From: Acidimicrobiales bacterium
GTDB taxonomy: Bacteria > Actinomycetota > Acidimicrobiia > Acidimicrobiales > MedAcidi-G1
DNA: 39,761 nucleotides
Assembly: GCA_022452035.1 (NCBI GenBank)
Contig: JAKURV010000019.1
Location: 1-39,761, forward strand
Reading direction: 5' to 3'
Part shown: positions 10,990 through 19,362 of the stretch, in pieces
Layout: the number at the start of each line of letters is the position of its first letter
Numbering within the stretch: the first letter of the stretch is position 1
The notes under the pieces: model-generated
What the model was told of the DNA's origin: nothing
What the model saw: only the letters and a program-made list of their open reading frames with translations
The model's database searches: none
Made by a program: the position numbers and the translations under genes

Positions 10990-11913
10990 ATGGTTCCGGA
11001 TACCCCAGCAAACGAGGTCGCCTCGGTCGACGAGGTCGTCTCTGCCCTGTATGACCAGGACTACCTGGCCGACGAGGGCCTAGCCACCGCCATCTACCTA
11101 GCCCTGCGTCTCCGCCGTCCGCTGCTGCTGGAGGGCGAGGCCGGCGTGGGAAAAACCGAGGTGGCACGGGCGCTGGCCTCCTGGACGGGAGGAGAGCTGA
11201 TCCGCCTCCAGTGCTACGAGGGCCTAGACGCCTCCCAGGCTGTCTACGAGTGGGACTACTCCCGCCAACTTCTGCACCTGCGAGCCGCCGAAGCGACGGG
11301 CGCCACGGCCCAGGCCGAAGTGGCCGATCTGGAAGACGAGCTCTACGACGAACGCTTCCTGGTCCGGCGACCGCTGCTCCGTTCGTTGGTCGCCCCGTCC
11401 GGAATTCCGCCGGTGCTGCTGATCGACGAGGTGGACCGGGCCGACGACGAGTTTGAGGCCTTCCTGCTGGAGATCCTGTCCGACTACGCCGTCACCGTTC
11501 CCGAGGTGGGGACCTTCCGGGCCGAGATTCCCCCGGTGGTGGTGATCACCTCAAACCGCACCCGCGACGTCCACGACGCCCTCAAGCGTCGATGCCTCTA
11601 CCACTGGGTTCAGCACCCAGACGTGGACCGCGAGGTGGAGATCCTGCGGGTCCGGGCTCCCCACGTGCCGGCCGCCCTGGCCCGGGACGTGGCCACGGTG
11701 GCGGCCGAACTGCGGGACATGGGCCTGTACAAGCCACCCGGTGTGGCCGAGACCCTCGACTGGGCCGAGGCCCTGGTGCTGGTAGGCGTGGACGACCTCG
11801 ACGAGACGGCCATGGAGTTCACCATCGGAACCCTCCTGAAGTACCGCGAGGACCAGGACCGCCTGCGGTCCCGTGGCTTCGGTGAGGTGGTTGGTCTGCT
11901 GCGCGGGGCCTGA
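10990..11913 (+). CDS. coxD: CoxD-like MoxR-family AAA+ ATPase
   Basis: MoxR ATPases act as maturation chaperones. CoxD helps assemble the sulfurated Mo-Cu centre of CO dehydrogenase. The 307-residue protein has Walker A GEAGVGKT (49-56), Walker B LLIDEVDR (143-150), the sensor segment VVITSNRTRD and an Arg-finger region LKRRCLYHW. The ATG at 10990 is chosen because MoxR homology begins just after it; a reading frame from 10909 overlaps coxM. The gap to coxE is 3 bp, as usual for MoxR/VWA pairs. Confidence 0.92.
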   Translation: MVPDTPANEVASVDEVVSALYDQDYLADEGLATAIYLALRLRRPLLLEGEAGVGKTEVARALASWTGGELIRLQCYEGLDASQAVYEWDYSRQLLHLRAAEATGATAQAEVADLEDELYDERFLVRRPLLRSLVAPSGIPPVLLIDEVDRADDEFEAFLLEILSDYAVTVPEVGTFRAEIPPVVVITSNRTRDVHDALKRRCLYHWVQHPDVDREVEILRVRAPHVPAALARDVATVAAELRDMGLYKPPGVAETLDWAEALVLVGVDDLDETAMEFTIGTLLKYREDQDRLRSRGFGEVVGLLRGA

Positions 11914-11916
11914 GCG

Positions 11917-13041
11917 GTGGCCGTTGAGGTGCAGCTCACCCTGGACCGCCACCTAGTCCGCTTCGTCGACGAGCTCCGTCGGGCCGGGTTGGACGTTCCC
12001 CCCGGATGCACCCTGGAGTTCGGGCGGGCCGTGGCCGAGGTCGGTGCCACCACCCGGTCCGGCGTCTACTGGTCGGGCCGGGCCACCTTGGTCCGCCGAC
12101 CGGAGGACGTGGAGCGGTTCGACGCGGTCTTCGAGCACCACTGGACGGGGGCGCCGACCGGTGGTCGGGTCCCAGTGGAGCACTCACCCGTCACCCTGGT
12201 CCTCGACACTGCCGATGACTCCCCGGGCCCCACCGACGAGGAGGGGGACCGGGGCGACGACCACCTGAGCGTGCGCTGGTCCCGAGCCGAAGTGCTCGGA
12301 TCCCGAGACTTCGCCGAGTGCACCGACGGGGAGCTGGCCGAACTCCATGACCTGATGTCCCGGCTGCGGCTGTTCGGCGCCACCCGGCGCTGTCGTCGGC
12401 TCCGACCGACCTCTCGTCGGGGTCGCCCTGATCTCCGCCGGACCGTGCGGGAGGCGCTGCGAACCGGGGGAGAGCCCATGCGCCGGGTGTTCGCCGAACC
12501 CGGGGAGCGGCGCCGCCGCCTCGTGCTGCTCCTGGACGTGTCGGGGTCGATGGAGCCCTACGCCCGGGCCCTCGTCCGGTTCCTGCACGCAGCCATGGTC
12601 GGCCGTCGCGACGTGGAGGCCTTCGCCCTCGGTACACGGCTGACCCGTCTGACCCGCGAGTTGTCGACCCGTGACCCCGACGCCGCCCTGGCCCGGGCCG
12701 CCGAGGCCGTCACCGACTGGTCGGGTGGGACCCGGCTGGGCGACGGATTGCGTTCCTTCAACGACCGTTGGGGGGTCCCGGGGATGGCCCGGGGAGCCAT
12801 CGTCGTGGTGTTGTCCGACGGCTGGGACCGCGGCCAGCCCGAGGTCCTGGGCGAGCAGATGGCCCGTCTGCAACGGGTGGCCCACCGGGTGGTGTGGGTG
12901 AACCCTCTGAAGGCCAGTCCCGGGTATGCCCCGTTGGCTGGAGGTATGGCCGCCGCCCTACCCCACGTGGACCGCTTCGTGGAGGGCCACTCCCTGGACT
13001 CGCTTCGTGAACTGGCCCTCGTGCTGTCCGAGCCCGGCTAG
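11917..13041 (+). CDS. coxE: CoxE-like von Willebrand factor A protein
   Basis: This is the partner of the MoxR ATPase in metal-centre maturation. The 374 residues comprise a CoxE N-terminal region (with VYWSGRATLV near 50-60), an Arg-rich linker (about 157-175) and a C-terminal VWA domain. The domain has the MIDAS motif D207-V-S-G-S211 and a downstream SGGTRLGD and LSDGWDRG. The last residues PLAGGMAAALPHVD are typical of the CoxE family. The GTG start is 3 bp after coxD. It converges on ppc. Confidence 0.92.
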   Translation: MAVEVQLTLDRHLVRFVDELRRAGLDVPPGCTLEFGRAVAEVGATTRSGVYWSGRATLVRRPEDVERFDAVFEHHWTGAPTGGRVPVEHSPVTLVLDTADDSPGPTDEEGDRGDDHLSVRWSRAEVLGSRDFAECTDGELAELHDLMSRLRLFGATRRCRRLRPTSRRGRPDLRRTVREALRTGGEPMRRVFAEPGERRRRLVLLLDVSGSMEPYARALVRFLHAAMVGRRDVEAFALGTRLTRLTRELSTRDPDAALARAAEAVTDWSGGTRLGDGLRSFNDRWGVPGMARGAIVVVLSDGWDRGQPEVLGEQMARLQRVAHRVVWVNPLKASPGYAPLAGGMAAALPHVDRFVEGHSLDSLRELALVLSEPG

Positions 13042-13060
13042 CCAAGCTCCGCTCAGCCGG
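13034..13060. terminator. Inverted repeat at the coxE/ppc convergent junction
   Basis: Arms CCGGCT (13034-13039) and AGCCGG (13055-13060) can pair across a 15-nt loop. The coxE stop overlaps the left arm and the ppc stop overlaps the right arm. There is no T-run, so this is a candidate bidirectional terminator or mRNA 3' cap only. Confidence 0.3.
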
Positions 13061-15782
13061 TGTTACGCATTCCGGCGGCAATGCCGTTGATGGTCAGCAG
13101 CAACCCCCGCTGGAGTTCCTCGGAGACCTCGCCGGCTCGGGACCGGTGGAGCATCTCGACCTGTAAGACGTTGATGGGGTCCAGGTAGGCGTCGCGGACG
13201 GCCAGTGTTCGGCGCAGCATCGGCTTCTCGGCCAGCAGATCCTCTCCGGTGATGGCCTTGACCTCGCCAACTGTTCGGTGGTACTCGTCGACCACGGTGT
13301 CGAACAGGTGGTGGAGCGAGGGGTCCACGAGGCGTTCCACGTAGTGCCGGGCGATGGTCAGGTCGGTCTTGGTCAGCGTCATCTCCACGTTGGAGATGAA
13401 TGTGCGGAAGAAGTGCCATTCCTCGAACATCCTGCGCATCTCGTCGCCGTGGCCGGCAGCCCGGCAGGCGGCCAGCCCGCTTCCGGCGCCGAACCAGCCG
13501 GGGATGATCTGGCGGGACTGAGTCCAACCGAACACCCACGGGATGGCCCGAAGGTCGGCGATTCCTGCAGTGGCGCCCCGACGTCGGGCCGGCCGGGAGC
13601 CGATGTTCATCTCCCCCAACTCCTCGACCGGAGTCGAGGTGGTGAAGTACTCGACCAGACCCGGGGTCTCCACAAACCGGCGATAGGCGGCGTAGGCATC
13701 GTTAGCCATGCCGTCCATGATCGAGTACCACCGCGTGATGGTGCCCTCGTCGTGGCGGGGGGACTTGTGGGCCAGGGAGGCCTCCAGCACCGCGGTGAAC
13801 GCCAGGTCCAGGTTCCGACGGGCGATTTCCGGGTGGCCGTACTTGTCGGCGATGACCTCGCCCTGTTCGGTGAATTTGACCTCGCCGTCCAGGACGCCGT
13901 TGGGCTGGGAGAGAATCGAGGCGTGGGTCGGCCCGCCGCCCCGGCCGATAGTTCCGCCCCGGCCGTGGAACACCCGGATGGGGATCCCGGTCTCCGTCGA
14001 GACGTCCCGGATGGCTCGGAGGGCTTTGTGGATCTCCCACTGGGAGGTAGTGATCCCGCCGTCCTTGTTGGAATCGGAGTAGCCGACCATGACCTCCTGG
14101 GTACCGCCCCGCAGGTCGACGATCTGCCGGTAGGGCTCAACGGCGAACAAGGCCCGCAGGGTGGGGCCGATGGAGCGCAGGTCGTCGATGGTCTCAAACA
14201 GAGGGACGAAGCCCAGGCGGGCCGTGTCATGGGCAAGGTCGACCAGCCCGACCTCGCGGGCCAGAACCACGGGGGCCAGCACGTCCTCTACGCCCTGGGT
14301 CATGGAGATGATGTAGCTCTCGATGACGGCGTCGCCGTCCCGGTCCATGAGCGTGCGCAGGGTGCGAAACAGGGCCAGCGCCCCGGCGTCGTCTGGGGTA
14401 CTGGGCGGTGCCAGCGGTCGGCGGCTGGCCAGCTCGGCGGCCAGGAGATCAGCTCGGTCGGCGTCGGAGGTCCCGACGTAGTCGAGGTCGTTGGCGGCAA
14501 AGAGGGTGGCCAGGGCCTCGTGGTGCCGGTCCGAATGCTCTCGGATGTCCAGTGTGGCGAAGTGGAAGCCGATCACCTGGAGGATCCGGCGTACCCGAGA
14601 CAGGATGCCGTCGGCCAAAAGCTCGCCGCTGTTCTCCCGCAGGGACCGCTCGATTACCTCCAGGTCAGCGTCAAGGTGGGCCGGCGTCCGGTAGCCGCGT
14701 CGGCTGGTGTCACCGTCGGCGCTGGCCACGAGCCGTCGTCGGATGGCCTCGCACCGGACCCGGTAGGGCTCTGACCAGTCGATCCGACCCTGTACGTCCT
14801 TGAGTGCCGGGCGGTCAGCGTCGACGGCTTCCCGGAGCTCGTCGGACACCCCGTGGACGCGGGTGCTGATGCTCAGCTCGTGGCCGAGTGCCCCTACCTC
14901 GTCCACGAGGATTTCCAGGGCCCGCCGCCGCTGGAGGCCGAGAACCTGGTCGGTGGTGGCTGGGGAGACGTTCGGGTTGCCGTCCCGGTCGCCGCCCACC
15001 CAGGAGCCGAAGCGGATAGGGACGCGGTCCGTGGGAAGGGCCTGGCCGATAGATCGCAGGGCAGCCTGCATCTCGTCCAGGAGTTCAGGTATGGCCTCGC
15101 GGACGGTCAGGTCAAGGTAGTAGAGGACGGCTCGGGCCTCGTCCAGGGGTTCAGGCCGGACGTGACGTAGTTCGTCGGTCTGCCAGATGGCCTCGACCAG
15201 TTCCTCGATGCGCCGGTCGATACGACGACGGTCGGCTTCGGTCCGGCGACTCTCGCTGCGCTGCTCGATGAGGCGGCTGACCATGGCCAGTTTGTCCAAG
15301 ATGGCTCGGCGAGACGCCTCGGTGGGATGGGCGGTGAACACCGGCCGCAGCTCGGCCCGGGCGACCAGGTTGGAGATCTCCGGTGGAGCGATGCCCGAGT
15401 CGGTCAGAGCCTGGACAGTCTCTTCGAACTGGTTGGCAAAGTTCGGCGAGCCAGAGTTCAGGTCCTCGATCCGGTGGACCTGTTCGGCCACGTTGGCCAG
15501 GTGGAAGTACACGGTGAAGGCGCGGACCAGCAGGATGGCGTGGGCCACGTCGGTGTCGTCGAACAGTTCGTGGAGTTCCGCCGTTACGTCCTCGTTGGAG
15601 CCCTGGTCCCGAAGGTTGCGGGTAAGCATCCGGACCCGCTCTACGGCGTCGAGCAGGGACTCGCCGTGCTGGCGGACGAGAGTGTTGCCGAGCTGGTGTC
15701 CGAGGCGCCGGATGTCGGATCGCAGGGCGGTATCGGAGGGTTCCGAGCCGCGGTCCGGCGTCACGGGGGTTGCCAAGGACAT
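13053..15782 (-). CDS. ppc: Phosphoenolpyruvate carboxylase
   Basis: It carboxylates PEP with bicarbonate to oxaloacetate. The 909-residue protein contains FTAHPTEA (149-156, catalytic His152), GSWVGGDRDGNPNV, the VGYSDSNKDGG and FHGRGGTIGRGGGPTH catalytic loops, and ends in the conserved MRNTG (905-909). It lies divergent from the malyl-CoA lyase gene and convergent with coxE. The start codon is part of a perfect palindrome whose centre is a TAGTTT -10 hexamer, so the mRNA is probably leaderless and strongly regulated. In Methylobacterium ppc belongs to the serine-cycle cluster with mtkAB and mcl, as it does here. Confidence 0.97.
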   Translation of the reverse strand: MSLATPVTPDRGSEPSDTALRSDIRRLGHQLGNTLVRQHGESLLDAVERVRMLTRNLRDQGSNEDVTAELHELFDDTDVAHAILLVRAFTVYFHLANVAEQVHRIEDLNSGSPNFANQFEETVQALTDSGIAPPEISNLVARAELRPVFTAHPTEASRRAILDKLAMVSRLIEQRSESRRTEADRRRIDRRIEELVEAIWQTDELRHVRPEPLDEARAVLYYLDLTVREAIPELLDEMQAALRSIGQALPTDRVPIRFGSWVGGDRDGNPNVSPATTDQVLGLQRRRALEILVDEVGALGHELSISTRVHGVSDELREAVDADRPALKDVQGRIDWSEPYRVRCEAIRRRLVASADGDTSRRGYRTPAHLDADLEVIERSLRENSGELLADGILSRVRRILQVIGFHFATLDIREHSDRHHEALATLFAANDLDYVGTSDADRADLLAAELASRRPLAPPSTPDDAGALALFRTLRTLMDRDGDAVIESYIISMTQGVEDVLAPVVLAREVGLVDLAHDTARLGFVPLFETIDDLRSIGPTLRALFAVEPYRQIVDLRGGTQEVMVGYSDSNKDGGITTSQWEIHKALRAIRDVSTETGIPIRVFHGRGGTIGRGGGPTHASILSQPNGVLDGEVKFTEQGEVIADKYGHPEIARRNLDLAFTAVLEASLAHKSPRHDEGTITRWYSIMDGMANDAYAAYRRFVETPGLVEYFTTSTPVEELGEMNIGSRPARRRGATAGIADLRAIPWVFGWTQSRQIIPGWFGAGSGLAACRAAGHGDEMRRMFEEWHFFRTFISNVEMTLTKTDLTIARHYVERLVDPSLHHLFDTVVDEYHRTVGEVKAITGEDLLAEKPMLRRTLAVRDAYLDPINVLQVEMLHRSRAGEVSEELQRGLLLTINGIAAGMRNTG

Positions 15783-15802
15783 TTGGGGAAACTACCCCAA
15801 AT
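15781..15802 (-). promoter_or_regulatory. Palindromic operator over the ppc -10 box and start codon
   Basis: On the plus strand ATTTGGGG (15781-15788) and CCCCAAAT (15795-15802) are perfect 8-bp inverted arms. The 6-nt centre, read on the minus strand, is TAGTTT, a -10 hexamer placed 6 nt before the ppc ATG. The start codon is formed by the palindrome's edge. A regulator bound here would block polymerase. The minus strand also contains AGTTTCCCCA, found again upstream of the glyoxylate aminotransferase at 22840. Confidence 0.6.
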
Positions 15803-15823
15803 CGCCCTTCTGGTTCCACCTAC

Positions 15824-15852
15824 TTGAATCTCAGGAAAAATTCGGGCAGGAT
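15824..15852 (+). promoter_or_regulatory. Candidate promoter of the mcl-mtkAB operon
   Basis: A -35-like TTGAAT (15824-15829) and a -10-like CAGGAT (15847-15852) are separated by 17 nt. Transcription would begin near 15860 and give a leader of about 115 nt. Confidence 0.4.
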
Positions 15853-15861
15853 GTAGGCAAC

Positions 15862-15973
15862 ATGAGGGGAGGTCGGCTTCAAAGGGGCAGCCGACGGGAA
15901 CTGGTTGCCGGACCGTGTACCGGAAACCGGTCCGTCCTTCGTCCCGAATCCGCCACTTTCCGCCGGAGTACCG
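15862..15973 (+). other. Structured leader of mcl
   Basis: This non-coding stretch holds GTCGGCT (15872-15878) pairing with AGCCGAC (15889-15895) across 10 nt. Further on, GGACCG pairs with CGGTCC, with a nested ACCGG-AAA-CCGGT hairpin. The family of any RNA element is unknown; no match to the glycine riboswitch core is apparent. A GGAG ribosome site at 15964-15967 precedes the mcl ATG. Confidence 0.35.
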
Positions 15974-16912
15974 ATGAGCCACACCCGTTATGCGCCAGCC
16001 CGCCAGCGGCTCCAGCGAAGCGAGCTGGCCGTTCCTGGATCCAACCCTGCTCTGTTTGAGAAGGCGGCGGCCAGCGACGTCGACTACGTCTTCCTGGACC
16101 TAGAGGACGCGGTGGCTCCGGGTGACAAGGTCCAAGCCCGCCTAAACGTCATCGAGGGCCTCCGGGACATCGACTGGCGGGGCCTGGGCAAGACGATTTC
16201 GGTCCGCATCAACGGTATCGACACTCACTACATGTACCGCGACGTCGTCGACGTAGTGGAGCAGGCCGGCGAGCACCTGGACACCATCCTGATCCCCAAG
16301 GTGGGCGTGGCCGCCGACGTCTACATGGTGGACGCCATGGTTAGCCAGATCGAAGAGGCCTGTGGCCTCACGGAGAAGATCGGCATCGAGGCCCTCATCG
16401 AGACCACCCTCGGCATGGCCAACGTGGAGTCCGTCGCCGTCTCCAGTCCGCGGTTGGAGGCCATGCACTTCGGGGTGGCCGACTACGCGGCCAGTTGCCG
16501 GGCCAGGACCACCAACATCGGCGGGCTCAACCCGGACTATCCGGGGGACCAGTGGCACCAGGCCCTCTCCCGGATGCTGGTGGCCTGTCGGGCCTACGGT
16601 CTCCGCCCCATTGACGGTCCGTTCGGCGATTTCAATGACCCGGACGGGTACATAGACGGCGCCCGTCGAGCGGCCGCCCTTGGCTACGAGGGCAAGTGGG
16701 CCATTCACCCATCCCAGGTCGCCCTGGCCAACGAGGTCTTCTCGCCGCCGGTTGCCGAGGTGGACCGGGCCCATCGGATCCTGGTCGCGCTCGAGGAGGC
16801 AGCGGCCGAGGGTCGTGGCGCCGCCCAACTGGACGGCCGGATGATCGACGCCGCGTCGGCCCGCATGGCTGAGAACGTCGTGGCCCAGGCCGCGGCTATC
16901 GAGAACAAGTAG
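15974..16912 (+). CDS. mcl: L-malyl-CoA lyase (HpcH/HpaI, CitE superfamily)
   Basis: It cleaves malyl-CoA reversibly to acetyl-CoA and glyoxylate. The 312-residue protein starts with a family-typical LQRSELAVPGSNP, then VFLDLEDAVAP (about 39-49, metal-binding acidic residues). It also carries RINGIDTHYMYRDVVDVVE, ILIPKVGVAADVY, the EALIETTLGMANVE metal site, FGVADYAAS, RPIDGPFGDFNDPDGY and GKWAIHPSQ. These long stretches closely match my memory of Methylobacterium Mcl and separate it from citrate lyase beta chains. The ATG at 15974 has a GGAG site. It is 30 nt upstream of the CoA-ligase pair that would make its substrate. Confidence 0.92.
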   Translation: MSHTRYAPARQRLQRSELAVPGSNPALFEKAAASDVDYVFLDLEDAVAPGDKVQARLNVIEGLRDIDWRGLGKTISVRINGIDTHYMYRDVVDVVEQAGEHLDTILIPKVGVAADVYMVDAMVSQIEEACGLTEKIGIEALIETTLGMANVESVAVSSPRLEAMHFGVADYAASCRARTTNIGGLNPDYPGDQWHQALSRMLVACRAYGLRPIDGPFGDFNDPDGYIDGARRAAALGYEGKWAIHPSQVALANEVFSPPVAEVDRAHRILVALEEAAAEGRGAAQLDGRMIDAASARMAENVVAQAAAIENK

Positions 16913-16942
16913 TCGCGACGAGGGGACGGGGGACCAGCACCC

Positions 16943-18115
16943 ATGGACATTCACGAGTACCAGGCCAAGGCCCTGCTCGCGGAGTACGACGTGCCGATCG
17001 CAACTGGTGGCCTCGCCTACAGCCCAGAGCAGGCGGCCTACCGGGCCAAGGAGATCGGTGGCGGCCAGTGGGTCGTGAAGGCCCAGGTGCACTCCGGGGC
17101 CCGCGGCAAGGCCGGTGGCATCAGGATGTGCGACAGCGAGGACGAGGTGTGGGAGGCCGCCGACGACCTGCTGGGGCGGCGGCTGGTCACCGACCAGACC
17201 GGTCCGGTCGGAAAGGGCGTCTACCGCCTATACGTCGAACCGGTGGTGCCCTTCGGCACTGAGATCTACCTGAGCATGGTCCTGGACAGGCAGTCCGAGC
17301 GGATCATGCTCGTCATGTCCGGCTCCGGTGGCATGGAGATCGAGGAAGTGGCTGAGACCGACCCCGACGCCATCGTGCGGATCTCCATCGAGCCGGCCGT
17401 CGGCCTCCAGGCCTTCCAGGCCCGAGCGATGGCGTTCGCCTGCGGCCTGGACGCCGGGCTGGTCTCCCAGGCCGAACAGCTGCTGCTGGGTGCCTACCGG
17501 GCCTTCCGGGATCTGGACGCCACGATGTTAGAGATCAACCCGTTGGTGGTGACCGAAGAGGGCCGCCTGCTGGCCCTTGACGCCAAGATGAGCTTCGACG
17601 ACAACGCCCTGTTCCGGCACCAGAACGTGTCGGAACTCCGGGACAAGTCCCAGGAGGACCCCCGGGAGATGAACGCCGCCGACCGCGGCCTTAGCTACGT
17701 GGGCCTCGACGGGAACATTGGTTGCATCATCAACGGCGCCGGCCTGGCCATGGCCACCATGGACATGATCAAGCACTCGGGCGGGGAGCCGGCCAACTTC
17801 TTGGACATCGGCGGTGGCGCCTCCCCGGACCGGGTGGTCAAGGCGTTCAAGCTGGTGCTGTCCGACGAGCGGGTGGAGGCGATCCTTGTCAACATCTTCG
17901 CTGGTATCAACCGTTGCGACTGGGTGGCCGAGGGGGTGGTCAAGGCGATGACCGACCTTGAGGTGAAAGTCCCGGTGGTCGCTCGGCTTTCGGGGACCAA
18001 CGTGGAGGAGGGACGCCGAATCCTTGCCGAGAGCGACGTCGAACTGATTACGGCCGAAACCCTGGCCGAGGCCGGCGAAAAGGCCGTGGCCGCGGTTTCA
18101 TGGGAGGCGAACTGA
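16943..18115 (+). CDS. mtkA: Malate-CoA ligase beta subunit (SucC-like)
   Basis: This is the ATP-grasp subunit of an ADP-forming acyl-CoA synthetase. The 390 residues start [12 protein letters not shown] and contain [43 protein letters not shown] and [18 protein letters not shown]. The segments after LFRH (a SQEDPRE-type stretch) and [14 protein letters not shown] resemble Methylobacterium MtkA as I recall it, rather than E. coli SucC (IVRCDLIADG). Adjacency to malyl-CoA lyase and ppc supports malate as substrate. Succinate cannot be excluded, and the protein could serve both. A GA-rich ribosome site precedes the ATG. Confidence 0.82.
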   Translation: MDIHEYQAKALLAEYDVPIATGGLAYSPEQAAYRAKEIGGGQWVVKAQVHSGARGKAGGIRMCDSEDEVWEAADDLLGRRLVTDQTGPVGKGVYRLYVEPVVPFGTEIYLSMVLDRQSERIMLVMSGSGGMEIEEVAETDPDAIVRISIEPAVGLQAFQARAMAFACGLDAGLVSQAEQLLLGAYRAFRDLDATMLEINPLVVTEEGRLLALDAKMSFDDNALFRHQNVSELRDKSQEDPREMNAADRGLSYVGLDGNIGCIINGAGLAMATMDMIKHSGGEPANFLDIGGGASPDRVVKAFKLVLSDERVEAILVNIFAGINRCDWVAEGVVKAMTDLEVKVPVVARLSGTNVEEGRRILAESDVELITAETLAEAGEKAVAAVSWEAN

Positions 18116-18116
18116 C

Positions 18117-18995
18117 ATGAGCATCATCGTTGATGAAAAAACTCCGGTCATTGTTCAGGGGTTCACCGGTCGCATGGGCACCTTTCACGCCGAGGAGATG
18201 ATCGAGTACGGGACCAACCTCGTAGGAGGTACGGCTCCCGGCAAAAGCAGCGGTGGCCACCTTGGGCTACCGGTCTTTGACACTGTGCGCGACGCCGTCA
18301 ACGAGACGGGTGCCGAGGCCAGCATCGTGTTCGTGCCACCGCCCTTCGCCGCCGACGCCATCATGGAGGCGGCCGACGCCGGTATCAGGCACTGCGTGTG
18401 CATTACGGACGGCATCCCGGCCCAGGACATGATGAAGGTCAAGCGTTACATGCGGACCAAGAGGGTCGAAAAACGCATGACGCTCATGGGCCCAAACTGT
18501 GCCGGCGTGATCAGCCCCGGCAGGGCGCTCCTCGGCATCATGCCGGGCCACATCTACGCCCAGGGGCCGGTCGGCATCGTCGGACGGTCGGGCACTCTCG
18601 GCTACGAGGCCGCCTCCCAGCTCAAGGCCCTCGGCGTCGGGGTTAGTACCAGCGTGGGTATTGGTGGCGACCCCATCAACGGCAGCTCGTTCACCGACCA
18701 CCTCAAGTCCTTCGAGCAGGACCCCGAGACCAGCCTGGTGGTGATCATCGGCGAGATCGGCGGCCCCCAGGAGGCCGAGGCGGCGGCGTACGCCCGGGAC
18801 CACATGCACAAGAGGGTGGTGGCCTACATCGCCGGCTTGTCAGCCCCTAAGGGTCGGACCATGGGCCATGCCGGGGCCATCGTGACCGGTGTCGGCGAGT
18901 CGGCCGCTGAGAAGATTGAGATCATGAGAGAGGCAGGCGTCGGCATCATCGAGCGCCCGTCCGACTTTGGAGCAGTCATCTCGAAGATGCTGTAG
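18117..18995 (+). CDS. mtkB: Malate-CoA ligase alpha subunit (SucD-like)
   Basis: This is the CoA-binding and phosphohistidine subunit, 292 residues. It shows the N-terminal Rossmann segment (VQGFTGRMGTFHAEEM), MGPNCAGVISPG, RSGTLGYEA, GIGGDPINGSSF, IGEIGGPQEAEAAAY and the active-site His251 in MGHAGAI. FAADAIMEAADAGI and CITDGIPAQDMMKVKRYM are closer to MtkB than to SucD (FCKDSILEAIDAGI, ITEGIPTLDML) in my memory of the families. It begins 1 nt after the mtkA stop. Together with mtkA and mcl it would convert malate, CoA and ATP to acetyl-CoA and glyoxylate. Confidence 0.82.
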   Translation: MSIIVDEKTPVIVQGFTGRMGTFHAEEMIEYGTNLVGGTAPGKSSGGHLGLPVFDTVRDAVNETGAEASIVFVPPPFAADAIMEAADAGIRHCVCITDGIPAQDMMKVKRYMRTKRVEKRMTLMGPNCAGVISPGRALLGIMPGHIYAQGPVGIVGRSGTLGYEAASQLKALGVGVSTSVGIGGDPINGSSFTDHLKSFEQDPETSLVVIIGEIGGPQEAEAAAYARDHMHKRVVAYIAGLSAPKGRTMGHAGAIVTGVGESAAEKIEIMREAGVGIIERPSDFGAVISKML

Positions 18996-19025
18996 GGCGG
19001 TCCGTGGTCCGCACGGCCGGGCCTC

Positions 19026-19031
19026 TAACCT
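19026..19031 (+). promoter_or_regulatory. Candidate -10 box, leaderless xdhC-type gene
   Basis: TAACCT lies 6 nt before the ATG at 19038, so this gene may have its own leaderless transcript separate from mtkB. Confidence 0.4.
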
Positions 19032-19037
19032 GACCCC

Positions 19038-19352
19038 ATGCGGGAGATCCTGGGCGACCTGGCGAGGTGGCGCGGTGACGGCCGTCGCGTTGCCGTGGCC
19101 CGGGTGGTGGACCTCGAGGGATCGGGGCCGCGCCTGCCGGGGGCGGCCATGGCCGTTGCCGAAGACGGAGAGGTGGCCGGCTCGGTCTCCGGGGGTTGTG
19201 TCGAGGGTGCTGTGGTGTCTGAGGCGTTGGATGTCCTGGCCACCGGAGACCGCCGCATGGTGTCCTTCGGGTACAGCGACGACGAAGCGTTCGCCGTCGG
19301 TCTGACCTGTGGTGGGACCATTCACCTGTTCGTCGAACCGCTCGACTGGTAG
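19038..19352 (+). CDS. XdhC/CoxF-family protein, N-terminal-domain type
   Basis: XdhC-family proteins bind and sulfurate the molybdenum cofactor and hand it to molybdenum hydroxylases. This 104-residue protein is just the N-terminal XdhC_CoxI domain: VVDLEGSGPRLPGAAMAV, SVSGGCVEGAVVSEA and the conserved GLTCGGTIHLFVEPL near the end. It stops with TAG, and the Rossmann half is encoded separately 10 bp downstream. Separate N- and C-domain proteins are known in cox clusters, so this looks natural rather than broken. Confidence 0.85.
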   Translation: MREILGDLARWRGDGRRVAVARVVDLEGSGPRLPGAAMAVAEDGEVAGSVSGGCVEGAVVSEALDVLATGDRRMVSFGYSDDEAFAVGLTCGGTIHLFVEPLDW

Positions 19353-19362
19353 GGGCCGATCC

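Noticed and set aside
13278-14774. 498-codon plus-strand frame
   Set aside because: It is antisense to ppc, has no recognisable domain, and arises from the GC-rich third-position bias of ppc.
15862-15973. Glycine riboswitch or leader peptide before mcl
   Set aside because: The conserved glycine-riboswitch core was not found. The ATG at 15862 opens a frame that runs into mcl out of frame without a stop before it.
16943-18995. Plain succinyl-CoA synthetase (sucCD)
   Set aside because: Diagnostic segments and the mcl/ppc neighbourhood favour malate-CoA ligase. Substrate remains unproven, so this is rejected only as the first choice.
19350-19362. UGA-Sec readthrough joining the two XdhC genes
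   Set aside because: The stop is TAG, the second gene is in another reading frame, and no redox cysteine is expected there.
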